Positions 11,181-23,333 of a stretch of DNA of 64,000 nt are shown here, piece after piece. How positions within the stretch are numbered: the first letter of the stretch is position 1; each line of letters begins with the position of its first letter. A program made the position numbers and the translations under genes. Below the pieces are notes generated by a model. It had not been told where the DNA came from and made no database searches. It saw only the letters and a program-made list of their open reading frames with translations. Source of the DNA: Lomentospora prolificans (lineage: Eukaryota > Ascomycota > Sordariomycetes > Microascales > Microascaceae); contig JARFXM010000010.1 in assembly GCA_029532625.1 (NCBI GenBank), forward strand, positions 2,418,001 to 2,482,000. Reading direction: 5' to 3'.

Positions 11181-13520
11181 CGTCAGACAAGAGCGGCACG
11201 GAGATATCGGCGAAGTTACCTGTATGTAGTGGCACATTGCTACTAGCAGCCAGGGTACACTTCTGCAGGAGGAGATTGAGGAGGAAGAGGATATAGTGGA
11301 CGGTTTCGTGCGCTATTTGGGCCTTAAAAGAACGTGTTTCTCGTCTTGGGTTATAAAGAGGGGAATGAATGCTTCAGGATGTCCTGATGATCTCCTCGTA
11401 GAGAGGTGAAGGCTTTTCCGATATATAAGCGTTCTGAGAAAATGGTGTTAGAGTTGTCAATACAGTATGTGAAGATTCCTCTTAGAAAAAATACTATAGT
11501 AGGGCGACCAAACGAGTGCGAAACTTAGCGGTTGGAATGATTACGATGGAGAGATATTCAACTTAAAAAAATAGGATCTTGTCAGATTTCCACCCCATCG
11601 CCCAGGTATAGACTACGAAATCAACCTAATTCCCCGACGGGACCGAGCCCGTACTACCTTGGGGTCCATTATAGCCTGTCAAGCCAAGTTATTTGCACTT
11701 GACGTTGAAGTTTTTCTCGGCCCTGACCAAGGCGTTGATGTAGATGGAGTCGAACAAACATTCACAAGGAAGACGGGATACGCTGAAAAAAGGTTATTAC
11801 ATATACTCAGCACATGATTTTAACCGGTTCGATGCTGATGAAGGCTTACGACATCCCATCAATAAGGGAAATCAGGGTATGAACAATGGAGGTGTTTTAA
11901 TGTCCTTCGACACCCTTCATGTCGGTGTCCTCGCCGTCGCCCTTAACTTTATTTCTCTGGTTATCCTGAGATTTGAGTTGAGAGTTGATGACATTATAAA
12001 GAAGACCTGACTTGCTGCTGTATTCAGCAACAGCGCGGGAATATCGATTGGTTGTTGAAGGTCGTAGAGCTGACTTTCTAATTTAGCGAGAATGGGCTCA
12101 CACCTGTAACTTAATTTAAATTAAGTATTCAAATAAAGGATGAGGATCGATTTGCGAGCAGGAAGGTAAGGAATAGGTGCGCAGAGAGATTTAGTATAAT
12201 AAAATACCCTCCGCAGCCAGTTGGGTCCTGCTACAATCGCAAGATGATGATGTAGCCTCCCGGTGGTTGGAGATCAATCCGAAGCCTTGCTATACCAAGC
12301 TACCAGTGGTGCCTTGACTGGAAGCAGATGAATAAGCATTGCAAGACATCCACAGGCTTCAGGGACTGGACGAAAGAAGAGATGATGACCTATCTAGACT
12401 GGGATAACTCGGAAAATAACCGTATTGAGGCCCAGATAGCTGTAGAGGCTGAGGGTGATCTGTTCTTAAACAGAAGAGGTATGGGGGAAATCGGGAGAGC
12501 TGCAGTGAGGGACCGTGAGGAACAGGATGCTTTTGTTGGATGACAATAAGGATCCTCGAATGAGCCTTAAAATCCTCTAGGCTGACTCTTCAAGAAGTCT
12601 CGATAAAACATAAAAGAAGCCTATCATTCATAATGCCAGTCCCGACAATAGCCGAGACCAGGAGTACGCCCAGGGGGAGCATGGCGCCTAGAGCCAACGA
12701 TTACGATATAACAACCCCAACTAGAGGTAACCGCTCTCTACCTTTCGTACACGGGCGTTTTCTGGAGACTGGACTACCAGGCTGGGCGATAGCCAGCCAG
12801 CCACACCGAGAATGTTCTTACTAAGCAGAGTGCTCCTGCACCTCACAACGCAGCGCCGTAGAGCTGTACTAATGAGTCATCTGGAAGTGTCAAACTCGCC
12901 ATGCAATGGGCGATTCTGCTGAGCAATTAGATTGGTGTAAATTGCACTTGGCGTTGGGTATTTCTCGAATATTCGGTGTACGTACCGTGGTGGCGTGATG
13001 TGGAGAATCGGCGGCTGCTGATAAATGCCGAGCGCGCTCCGATCAAACATCGCGAACACGGTTGGTCCGCGGAAGTGTCGGGATATTTGTGCATCCTTGC
13101 CCTCACCGGAAATGTCGGTATGAACTGGCAAAAATCTATCCTACCAGATTGTGAGGGGTTATGCAAAAAGCCAAGAGATGTGATACGGCATCGCCTTGCA
13201 TGAGAATCATCATGTGAAGAGACCACCATTTAGACTATCGCCAAGAGTGGACCAACGCCGGCTGCGGGAATGGTGCGCCCGCCACTCATAATGCCGGCAG
13301 CTCGCCCTCCAGAATGGCCGGCCACGGACCCACGCTGACGGCCTCTTGGAGGGCGGCGGCTCGTTCACAGCTTCTCTGTTTAACCACACCTCTTGTTCGA
13401 GTGGATTCCCATCCGCCTTGTTTTGGGTATTACGGTTGGTCAGAGCATCGAGATCCGATGCATCCGTTGCATCCCGATTTTTTCGGCCGCCTGACACATC
13501 ACGAGACTGTTTGAAGCCTC
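11181..13520. other. Largely non-coding region
   Basis: No recognisable gene family is seen apart from the weak candidate at 12328-12543. Open frames of 60-100 aa on both strands around 12.9-13.5 kb overlap one another and look like shadows. Confidence 0.45.
12328..12543 (+). CDS. Hypothetical short ORF, possible relic
   Basis: A 71-aa frame starts with ATG and is rich in Asp/Glu/Trp (WTKEEMMTYLDWDNSENN, then RRGMGEIGR). The composition is protein-like rather than random, and it could be the tail of a larger decayed gene. I see no upstream exon that would extend it, and I do not recognise a domain. Confidence 0.2.
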   Translation: MNKHCKTSTGFRDWTKEEMMTYLDWDNSENNRIEAQIAVEAEGDLFLNRRGMGEIGRAAVRDREEQDAFVG

Positions 13521-13674
13521 TTCTGGAATCAGGGAATTCTTCTTACTATTAACTGCAGAATTTCCAAGGCAGGGTTCATTTATGTTTCGGGCCATGATTC
13601 GACAACGGCCGCCCAGACCAAAGGACCGGCCAAGATCTCGTCATTCGGCATCAAGGCCAAAATAATATATAAAG
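13521..13674 (+). promoter_or_regulatory. Putative promoter of the HSP30-like gene
   Basis: TTCTGGAA at 13521-13528 is one TTCnnGAA unit of a heat-shock element, followed by GAATTCTTC. TATATAAAG at 13666-13674 is a good TATA box about 180 bp before the ATG. Heat-shock control is known for HSP30-type genes; the link here is inferred from the motif only. Confidence 0.35.
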
Positions 13675-13851
13675 ACGAGACCCTTTTCCGCCATTGAACT
13701 GACATTGCTCAACACTCACTTTGCAAGCTCCTTTCACTAGCTATCCAGACATCACAACCACCTCCAACTAGCCCCAGATTTCCGAACCTGACTTAATACA
13801 GCTTCTCCCCATCTCTATCGGCCCAATCTAATACTATTATTATCCCCCACC

Positions 13852-14915
13852 ATGGCGTCTATCCTACCCCGTACGAATCGGGTTTTTGAAAGTAACCCAC
13901 CCGGCGCCGAACAGCACCTCTCCGTGAATGGGTCCAATTGGCTCTGGGCCGTGACCGCAGTCTTCTTGTTCAGCTTCGTACGTCAGCACCCGAGCCCTAC
14001 CTAACTTCAACACCCTACATCCATTATCCCAGCCCTACATAAGTAATCTAACTGCTGCTCGCAGCTCATTGTATCCATCCTCGCCGTTCGCCCCCGTTAT
14101 GGGGAGCGGGTGTTCCACTACATCTTCTCCATCGCCCTGCTCGTTGGTGGTATCGCTTACTATGCCATGGCATCCGACCTCGGATGGCTAGCCATTGCCC
14201 AATCCAACAACTTGGACAATGGAGCGGATCGACAGATCTTTTGGGCTAAATATGTGTACTGGGTCGTCTCTTTTCCCACCGTCATACTTGCCCTGGGACT
14301 TGCTAGTGGTGTTACCTGGGCTACCATTGCATATGGTGTCGGTCTATCGTGGATCTGGTACGCACAACCTCCCCCTCCCGCTTAGACAGAATAAAGACGC
14401 ACTCTAACCCGAGACATAAAGGGTCATTTCATATCTCGTCTCGGCCTTTACAGAGAGCAACTATAAGTGGGGCTTCTGGGTCTTTGGTACCGTTGCATGG
14501 TTCGTTCTCTTCATCGGCACCTTCACCCATGGCCGCCGCAGCGCTGTGCGCGTCAACACCCAGAGCCATTTCTTAGGTCTTTCTGGCTGGGTACATCTGT
14601 TGTGGCTCCTCTATCCCATTGCCTTTGGCCTTAGTGATGGCGGCAATAAGATTGGCGTCACTGCGTCCTTTATTTTCTTCGGCATTCTCGATGGTAAGTT
14701 GCCCAGTTGAAATTGATATTCTATACAGCAGCCTAATCAGTATTGATCGAATAGTTTTGTTGATTCCTGTCTTGGCATTCGCCGTCATCGCTCTCTCGTA
14801 CAAGTGGGACTACGGCAAGCTAGACCTCCACTTCACGCGAAGTGGTCGTGGCTTCGCCGGTCCTTACGACGAGAAGACCGCAGCGAATACACATAACGGG
14901 GTTGGAACCGTGTAG
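13852..14915 (+). CDS. Opsin-related 7-TM protein (HSP30/YRO2/MRH1 type), no retinal lysine
   Basis: Four exons (13852-13977, 14065-14357, 14422-14693, 14755-14915) join in phase to give 283 residues with seven hydrophobic helices in the microbial-rhodopsin fold. Helix 7 reads GILDVLLIPVLAF: the conserved Asp (D230) is kept but the Schiff-base lysine four residues on is Ile234, so retinal cannot be bound covalently. In helix 3 the Arg-x-x-Asp pair of proton pumps is replaced (KYVYWVVSFP). This places it with the stress-linked HSP30/YRO2/MRH1 opsin-related proteins of the plasma membrane rather than with light-driven pumps or NOP-1-type opsins. Members are linked to heat, acid and solvent stress and to modulation of the plasma-membrane H+-ATPase. 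The gene is intact. Confidence 0.9.
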
Positions 14916-15329
14916 GTTGCTGACTTCGTTCTGATGGGAATAAGTATTTACAGGAATAGTTCGCATCATACGCCTTTTTAATGGGCCCGCTACCCAATCT
15001 TCCCCTTTATTGATCAATACCTTCTTGAGAACAGGGCCAGTTACCTGTATTAATTGCTGGAAGAACTGCTCGCACTATTAGCGAGTTATCAACGTACTTG
15101 GCTCCGACCTGACAATTGGTACACAGATGTTTCTCACCCGAGGGCTCTGAAGTACTGTTCAATGCCCCCGATATACTGTTAATATTAATAATATTTGCTT
15201 TACCCTCATTAGCAAGCAAAATACTTTCCGATGGTTGAAGACCACTCTCTACTGTAGCGAGGGGCAAGCAGAACTACTCGCTGTGCGACTGGGCGTCACC
15301 CTGGCGATCACTAGACATCTTCTAAAATC
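14916..15329. other. Intergenic region
   Basis: 3' flank of the opsin-related gene. I see no gene in it. Confidence 0.5.
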
Positions 15330-16560
15330 ATGGCCGCTTTGATAACTCTCCCAATTGATACACTGCACCACCTCAATATCCTCAACTGCTTTGAGAGATG
15401 GAAGTACTTGACGTAACGGCTCGCGCTGCATGATCTCCGCCTCTTCTATAAGGGATCATCCATCAAAGCGAATAATATGCTGTATCCTGATGGGTAACCT
15501 GAGAAACACATTGATGTGATCCAAACATTGAGACGGGGCAGAATGGCGCAAACCCCGCTCTGGGTGCTGAAGACGGAGCGACGTCCAGGATCCTGTAATG
15601 CCCGGCGCAAGATAAGTATATATTCCGTACCAGCTTCAAACCACAGTATATAGGATATATTCCATATCTTACGTCTATTTCGCTATGGCGCGTTTTACTG
15701 CTTGTAAATCATGGGATAATAGCTTATTAGGATCCGTATCAGCATGTAGATGATTTAGTACAACACGTCTCCAAGCGGCGGCCGCTAACCCGGACCGGGG
15801 CAGCTCTAAAGTACGCCACCTATTTGAAACTGGTGCCTCCGACATCCGTATCACGGGGGAGAATCTAGTAGCTGCTTCCTCCAATTAATGTCAAGGGGAC
15901 CTGCACAAAGTCACAGAGGCAGCCATCGAAGAAGCAGCGGCCTACATATCCCAGTCGAAGGAATTTTTAGACATAATAGATTTTGAGGATCTATGTGAGG
16001 GACTCCGAAATTACTGGGCCGATTGTTCTAGCAGCGTGCCTCACGGAGGAAGTGGACGAAGAGTTCTCTCGCTTCTCCCCTGCGGGGACAATTTCCGACT
16101 TGGCATCACTGAGGTCGTATTATCACTGATTGTTGAAACATGCTAGCTACAAGCCCTCATTGCCCTCCTTGAGATGCGTGGTATTAATAGGACCAATTTA
16201 GGAGAGGACATGGCCTGTCGAGTGGTCTGTCGACGTGATATGGCTGTGGCTATGATGGCGCTCCTGTTTGAGAGGTAATTACAGTGGTGATGTTCAAATC
16301 ACCGAGTTGTTTGAAAACAGTACACAACCAACCATTGGGTAGTGGGAATTCAGTGGCCCTCTTGCTAGTAAGGCCACTCGATTGTAGGGCTGAGTTCACT
16401 AAAGGACTCATCATAGTGGCTGCACATCCAAGTCGCGCGGAGAGGCCGCTGGCTGCATGTTCTTCTCACGAACCGCAACAACATATCTATTACAAAGGAC
16501 GTCATCAAGGCGGCAGAAAGGCAACCATACCAAGCGGAGCGAATAGTGATCTGACTTCTA
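15330..16560 (+). pseudogene. F-box-like plus ITEEVVKAAA-repeat protein, pseudogene
   Basis: An ATG at 15330 opens an F-box-like start (MAALITLPIDTLHHL), with an in-frame stop soon after. Further on, in changing frames, come units of the 'ITEEVVKAAA' repeat that follows ankyrin or NLR modules in many fungal proteins. These are RLQAAAANPDRGSSKVRHLF then DIRITGENLVAA (15767-15885), LLEMRGINRTNLGEDM (~16170), MALLFER then GDVQITELFENS (~16255-16320), and NNISITKDVIKAAER (~16475-16520). Stops and frameshifts separate every unit, so no product is possible. The family recognition rests on the repeat pattern; the boundaries are approximate. Confidence 0.65.
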
Positions 16561-17808
16561 AAGCCTATAAACAAAACAACCCATTGTCAGTCGTAATTAT
16601 TGCGACTCTTTCGCAGTAGTTAAGCTTGCAGTCAGCCGCCGCGACACATCAACAGCATTACTAGTTGGATTGGCAACGAAGGTCAAGTTCCAGCTTGCCT
16701 TAGGCCGCCTAACAGGGTTGGACCGAACTGAAAGACACCCCTACCCAAGGAACGACGTTTTGAAGTGACTTTAGCAATCCCTAATCCTCGACTAGCCTCG
16801 GCAGGCCTTGAGAAATTGTGCGCAACGCTGGATTATCTAGGTAATCTCCATTTGTCTGTGCATTGGGTACGCAGTTCCTTGACCTGGGCTTCCTAACCTA
16901 TAAGCAGGCGTCGAATTGAGTCAATTCTAATGGCCAATGGCGGAGTACACAAGACGCCAGTTGTAACGTTGACGAAGATAAGTGCTGGCCAGAGTGTGGC
17001 AACACACTGGAGTTTCTCGAAACAGGCCACTCTTTCTAGACACTATTAATAAAGGAGGCACAATTAGGCGTACAAGCTAGCTCAGTATTTCAGTTGCATG
17101 GTAATAAAGATATGGGAAAAGTGCCGAGGAATTCCACCAAAAGATCTGAATTCAAGCGAGGTATTGCACTGGAGTGGGGAGGAGAGTCCCCTAGAGCACG
17201 ATGAGTTCTATTGTTATTACTTCTTCGAAAAGCTCGATAGTACGCTTTAAGTGTTCAAGATACAGAGAGGAGCTGAGCTACGCAGTCGGCAAAGCTTGTG
17301 TGCTCAGCGGGTATACGGTCTATTCCTCGTATCTTGCGAAGAAGTGACGACACGCTATTATTCAAAAGACATTCACGGCCAATGGGAAAGGAGAGAAGCA
17401 GACTGAAGGAGGACTTGCTCCGACCCGCAGAGGAGTCTTTTCGCTTCAGAGCCAACATCGACCAATGTGGTGCGTCAAATTGTCAGCAAGCAAACCACAG
17501 TGGAGCATTCGTAAATCTTTTTATTTTTATTTTTTTTCTCTTCACTTATCAATCGCATCTGTTTCTTATCGCATCGGTCTCTGCCGACTTCCGGTCCGGT
17601 CACGTGGTAGGTTTAGTGGCTTCGCAGTTCCTCCACCACACCATTGAATGGGGTCGCTATATGTGACAGACGAAGCTAAGAAAATTTGTCGTCGAGGGTT
17701 GGGCGAGAAGATCTCTGCATCGTCAATCATCCAGCGGGATCGAGATCCTCATTCTTGGCTTCACCAATCGCCCACTGTCGCTAAGCTTGAGAAGGCGACT
17801 TTGCCAAG
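16561..17808. other. Region without a supported gene
   Basis: Probably contains more eroded DNA from the repeat pseudogene at its left and the promoter and leader of the nickel transporter at its right. A pyrimidine-rich tract lies at 17516-17540. Nothing else is recognisable. Confidence 0.4.
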
Positions 17809-19530
17809 ATGGCCTGTGCGGGGCGCCTTCAACGGCCGTCTTGGCTGCGGCATATCCAACATGCCCACCGGCGAGTTCCCGGGTTGAGCAAGATCCCACT
17901 AGAATCCCTCGCCATCATCGGACTGCTGATATTGGTGAACGCCATTGTTTGGATTGCTGTGGCGATCGTCTTGGTAAGTTGAGTCGGCTTCGCATCCTCC
18001 GTTCATGCAACGCTAACTTTGGTCCAGCGATTCTACCCGTAAGCCTTTCACGACTTTTGTGATCTGCAGTGACAACCGCAGCTAACTCTTCTAATAATAG
18101 CACCTTGGCTCCCAACGCCGTGCTGGCATGGTCCCTAGGCTTGCGCCATGCCTTTGATGCCGATCATATTTCTGTAGGTATTATCTTTGAAAAACAGCCT
18201 CTGCTTGCTGCCCTCCTTCTGATGCATGCTCGTAGGCTATCGATCTGATGACAAGACGGCTGCTCGCGACTGGGCAAAAGGCCGTCACCGTCGGCACATT
18301 CTTCTCCTTGGGCCATTCGACGTAAGTCCCTTCTGCCAGATTGCCGTTCGAGCTGATCTGACATTTTCTCCAGCATTGTAATCATCACCTCAATCGTGGT
18401 AGCCGCCACAGCAGCCGCCATCTCCACGCGCTTCGACAGCTTTAGCACGGTCGGGGGTATCATTGGCACCTCTGTCAGCGCGGCTTTCCTTATTGTGCTT
18501 GGCTTGATGAATGCGTATATTCTCTACAAACTGATCAGACAGCTCAAGAAAGTTCTGCGCCTGCCGGAGGGACAAGAGGACGAGATATGGAAGATCGAGG
18601 GAGGCGGGATCCTGTTTAGCATTCTCAAAAAAATGTTTAAACTTATTGATCGGTAAGTCGTATCTGAAGACTTTGAACTGCACTGCTGGTCATGCCTAAC
18701 GAGTCGCTTAAGCCCGTGGAAAATGTATCCCCTAGGTGTCCTCTTCGGACTTGGTTTCGATACTTCCTCGGAGATTGCTCTGCTGGGTATATCTTCCATT
18801 GAAGCAGCCAAGGGAACGGATATCTGGGTCATCTTAATTTTTCCCATTCTCTTTACGGGTAAGTATCGTGTTCATCTCTCCGGGCAACAGCTCTGGCTAA
18901 CACAATGAAGCGGGAATGTGTCTTCTCGACACTACCGACGGCGCACTGATGTTGGCTCTTTATCTCCAGCCGGCGGCCAACTTCTTGCCCCCAAAGCCAG
19001 ACACCGAGCCATTAGTAGCCGGGGAGGAAACCGTCGAAAACGACGAAGAGCAGCCGCAACAACGCAACCATAGGGATCCCATCGCCTTTCTCTACTACTC
19101 GATTGTCCTTACCTGCCTGACTGTCATGGTAGCCATCGTCATCGGCGTGATTCAGATCCTCTCTCTCATCCTCAATGTGGCGGAGCCGACCGGCAAGTTT
19201 TGGGATGGGGTCCAAATAGCCGGTGATTACTATGATGTTATTGGTGGAGGTATTGCTGGTTGCTTTGTGCTTGTAGGCGTATTGAGCGTGTTTGCTTACA
19301 AGCCATGGAGGCGATGGATCGGAGAGAGGCATGGCAAGGGAATAGTATCGGAGAAGCCGGGACACACTAACGATACTGAGGGCCCGGCCCTTCTTATGCA
19401 AGCGTTGGATGGATCTGAGGTCGTTATGCAGGGAGTGGATAAGGGAGGCTCCGGTCCGACTGAAGAAAAGGAAGACGGCAAGACCACAGCCGGATATTCT
19501 GATGAAGTCGCCGTAGGGAAGATGGCATGA
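17809..19530 (+). CDS. NiCoT-family high-affinity nickel transporter
   Basis: Seven exons (17809-17973, 18028-18038, 18101-18173, 18236-18321, 18374-18652, 18713-18858, 18911-19530) join in phase to give 459 residues. All NiCoT signatures are present: RHAFDADHIS (the H-x4-D-H metal motif of TM2), GTFFSLGHSTIVI, LGFDTSSEIALL and LFTAGMCLLDTTDG. Eight hydrophobic segments are expected, with an acidic cytosolic loop (EPLVAGEETVENDEE) before the last helices and a long polar tail. By family knowledge it imports Ni2+ (sometimes Co2+) across the plasma membrane, and urease is the main nickel enzyme in fungi. The start is the only ATG in this frame after an upstream stop (TGA at 17788), but an additional upstream exon is possible. 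Exon 2 is only 11 nt. Confidence 0.92.
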
Positions 19531-19859
19531 CCAAGGCAAGGCACCGCCAAAACGGATTTTCCCCGAACGAGACCAGCATGAATTCACCAAGACCAAACCT
19601 TCAGGATAAAACAAATTACGGCAGTTCGTCGGGCATAGTCTGTCTTAAGGAAGATTTATATTAGACCACCTTGTATCGTTTAATGCCATGAGATTCAAAC
19701 TTAATGTCCGTGGAAATCAAACCCGCTTCTAATTATCTATTCTATAATAAACCTTATGCTCGCCTGCCAAATTACCTGTAATCCCCATATCCTCGAATGC
19801 AATCGCCACAGCCGTGGACGCTGAGAGCACGATTCCACGTATCCCCCGGATATTACTGT

Positions 19860-21124
19860 TTACACACGCCCACCACTCTCAACATTTGACTCGCTACCCC
19901 TGTCGCGCAAAGGATACCCCTGCCTCGCATCATCATCCGTTTCGAACCAGGCCGTGTTTCTGGTTTTCACCTCCCTTTTGCCACACCACGAGGTCTTGGG
20001 GAAACTGCTACCTGGGCCCTTGAGCACCATACCCGGGTGAACGGCGTTGAGTACGACGAGCGCGACGAGCATGGGGAACGCGTCCAGGCAGAGCTGATAC
20101 GCCTCATGCTGGAGGATCGGGTTGTCGGCCGATGGGCCTTTGCCGAACTCTATTAGGCGAAATACGATTCGAACCTGCCACACAAACAGTACCGTAAGCT
20201 TCCACATCCAATCTTGGGGAGGAGCGCAACCCGTGGGAATTTTCACGTACCACAATCAAGCCGAGGACCGCGAATAGCGTCCACACCAGAGGCCTCACCC
20301 AAGCTTCCGATCGTTGTAGCTTCCCACCGTTCATAAGCCGGTGCAGCCTGCACTGGAACGCAACGGTCACGAAGATGAAGGCGATGACGAAGGCGAGCTG
20401 GACCCCGATGCCGGCCATGTACACCTTCTGCCCCAGTCTGGCTTTCTCGGCGTCGTTTTGGTCCGCGAGCATGGAGCCGCCCGCGGCCTGGACGAAGAAG
20501 GAGACGATGTCTGCGGCGACGAATGCTTTTGCGAGCCAACGAGCACTGATGTTGAGCACCTTTTGCTCGGGAATCAGGAAGTAGATGAGGCGGGCGATAA
20601 CCATGTACGCAAAGGCGTTAATCCCTATAGCCGATAGGTAATGGTGAGTGGTGAGAATGTTGCTCGAGTAGGACACAAAGCAGGGCTGGGAAACCTTACA
20701 AAGAGGGGCCAGGAGGAACAAAAGGGTTGAAACTACGACATAAATCATCTCTTGCTGGTCAAAGGCGCCGAGGGTGCGAAGCACGAAGCAAATACACAGC
20801 CAAAGAGCTCCCATAATGATGACCCAGCAGAAGCGCTATTACTCGTGTCAGAAGCCGCAAAGCCCCGGAAAAGGGATAATAATATTTGGGTTTTATTACC
20901 TTTTTGAGGACAACGGCTTGGACGACGTGGACGAAGGTTGTGATTGCAAAAGCAATAGCAAAAACGAGATTCCATTCCCAACTGGGATAGAATCCGTAAT
21001 TCGCATTGCATGAGTCTGGTGGAACGAAGCCATTCTTGTCGGGGACGGCGGTGGTACACGATGGAGCGGGGGCGGCGGTGGTTGTAGTGCTAGAGATCAT
21101 TGACGTGGACGTGGCGGCAGCCAT
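19860..21124 (-). CDS. RTA1-like lipid-translocating/stress membrane protein
   Basis: Four exons on the minus strand (21124-20900, 20835-20700, 20624-20251, 20174-19860) join in phase to give 349 residues. A Ser/Thr-rich, Cys-containing N-terminus (outside) leads into seven helices. Typical RTA1 pieces are SWEWNLVFAIAF, the re-joined CWVIIMGALWLCICFVLRTL, ADIVSFFVQAAGGSML and the last-helix AFPMLVALVVLNAVHPG. RTA1 proteins (RTA1, RTM1, RSB1 in yeast) give tolerance to amphiphiles such as aminocholesterol or move sphingoid bases; the exact substrate here is unknown. A polar tail of ~55 residues follows the last helix. It lies downstream of a UPC2-type regulator on the same strand, separated by ~0.8 kb. 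Confidence 0.9.
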
Positions 21125-21936
21125 TCTAAACGGTTTGTAAAAGCGGTGGTCTTGGACAGGCTATATAAATTGAGGACGAGGTATGTATAAAAAGAAGTAG
21201 TCTAGATATTATCAATGATGCATTTCGAAATGGGCATCTTGGGAGCTATATAGTCCCTAACGGCGACTCGAGGTAAATTGAAGTCATCTAGTGTCGTTCC
21301 GGTGGTGGAAGGTGCGAAGCATAGCGACGAATGCGACGAGGAGCGCGTGTGTCTCGGTATCTCGGGTCTTATTGATGCGTGCCTTCAGCAAGCCTCTTCC
21401 CAACGCGAACGAAAGCGATGCAGGAGCCAATTGAAGGGCTTGTGGCGGTGCAGGCCAATTCGCGGAGTTTGGCTGGGGCATAACTGCGACTTCAATGCTC
21501 GATTTGAGCATAGATGGGGTGGGATGATTGCTAGGGCGATGCGAAAAGGAGCAGCGCTTTGCCAGCGCGCGATTGTACCCGTGAAGCTGCGTGATGGCAT
21601 GTCAGAAAGAAACGGCCTGGAAGCTTTATTGTAATAAGGTGGGCCAGCTGGGGTGTCGATTGGCTCCGGCGCTCGGTTTCGTCGCTTTCAAAAGTCTCGG
21701 CATCGTCGCTTCACACAGCCACACCCGCTGGCCGCTAATCCGACCGCTGGCTAGGCTACTTGCTTCAGCCCCGAACCGCCTCTCTGGATTCATGTGTGCA
21801 AGGGTGGTGGATGCTAGTTGGCATCTCTTCATGGGGTTCGCGCACGGCACTCTCTATTCTATTTCTATTTTTGTGTGCTCTAATATTGATACAGCTTCAA
21901 ATCTCGCACGCAAGACACGCAAATGCGAGCTTCATG
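21125..21936. other. Promoter region of the RTA1-like gene
   Basis: It separates two minus-strand genes. Overlapping short frames at 21278-21960 on both strands show no family. A TATA-like stretch (TATATAA, minus-strand sense) lies about 35-40 bp upstream of the RTA1-like start. Confidence 0.4.
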
Positions 21937-23333
21937 TCAGGTTTGTTTAGAATCCGCTAGGCACCCCAACGGCCAGACCAGATATTTTTTATATGACAGC
22001 GGCATTCTCGCGGCCATTTTCTCCACCCACGATAAGGTAGCTGCCCTCGTGTAAGAGTAGAGAAAGCAGTTCGTGCCCATAGCCGCATTTTCGATAATGT
22101 GGTCGAGCACAAAGAAATGCGATAAAAGGATCTGGGCAGAGTAGTTTTGGGGGTCGGTGAACGAAGCGAATTCTTCGTCAGTCATTTTGTTCGTCAAGGA
22201 GAAAGTACCAGCGGTCACGAGGCACGCTGTTACATGACAGAGCTGTTAATAGTCGGCAACAACGAAATGGCTGGATGAAGAACAAGTAGGCGGAAGGTTA
22301 CCTTCGAAGACAGAAGTGCGCGCCAGCTGCACAATTCGCTCGAGGTGTAGCAGATACCTCAGCTCAGCGACACTGCGGCAAAGTGGTCCGATAATGCGCA
22401 GTGAGGCGGAGATTTCATCCAAGACCGTTTCGTCGTAGGCTAGATCTGGCGGACACGTAATAAGCTGGCGGAATGATTCGACGTACGAGTCCCGGCTGAA
22501 GTCCTTGAACGAGGAATCTTTGAAACCCGCCATCGTGCTCTCTATGACCATGCACCCCCTGAGGGTTATGAGGAAATCAGTCATGCCGTCGGGCATGCAG
22601 GAGGCCTGGAACATCAAGACCAATATTGTGCCGTATCTCGCGTCACCGTCGGATTTGGTCGCGCAGGGCTTCGACAGCGTCTCGTTGAGGGATCGCATCG
22701 CAGTCACACGATGGTTCAGGGCCATGGCGGAGTAGTCGCCCGTGCTCGTTAGGGTCAGATGCTGGGCGGCGAGGCCAAGAAGCGCATGCGCGAGAAAGTC
22801 GTACTAGAAAAATATTAGCGGCACGCTTTCCCTGATGCTTGCTGGCTGCACCACAGCGCCGTAGGCCAAGCACATGTTACCTCATGGACCATTGATGCCA
22901 ACGATTGCCACGTCGCTTGGGACCCGTATGGCACCGGAGGATACGCCTTGAACAGAAAATGATGGAAAAAGCGTAAATCTTCCAAGCCGAGCGCCATCGG
23001 AGTCGAGCGCAGAGGCGCCCCCGGGTGTGGCGAGCTGTTTCTGGAGGGAGCCGCGGGGTATTCGCAATTGACGCCCATCCTAGAGCAATGGGCACATCGC
23101 GGCAGCTGCTCGGAGCACTTGACCCTCCGTCGCTTGCAGTTGAAGCATCCCCTTCTAGACTTCTTATGGCCCTTGCTAGGGATCGGTTTCCTTCGAACTT
23201 TGACCGGTTCTAGATCCGGTTCGGCGGTAAGATTCTCGGGGGAGGTTTGCTGGTCGGACGTCGAGTTGGAGGAGAGCGCGGCCGTCGTCGTGTGCTGGTC
23301 GCTGTAAGGTTCTGAGAGCGCGGGACTAGACAT
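21937..23333 (-). CDS. Zn2Cys6 transcription factor, UPC2-like
   Basis: Three exons (23333-22881, 22803-22302, 22226-21937) join in phase to give 414 residues. The zinc cluster is at residues 63-90 (Cys63, 66, 73, 80, 83, 90; spacing 2-6-6-2-6) in KKSRRGCFNCKRRRVKCSE, the sequence style of the UPC2/ECM22-like branch of fungal regulators. A regulatory domain follows, with LRFFHHFLFKAYP and YDFLAHALLGLAAQHLTL, also seen in that branch. UPC2 proteins in yeasts sense sterols; filamentous fungi have many paralogues with other roles. The adjacent RTA1-like gene is a possible target, which is inference from position. Confidence 0.88.
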
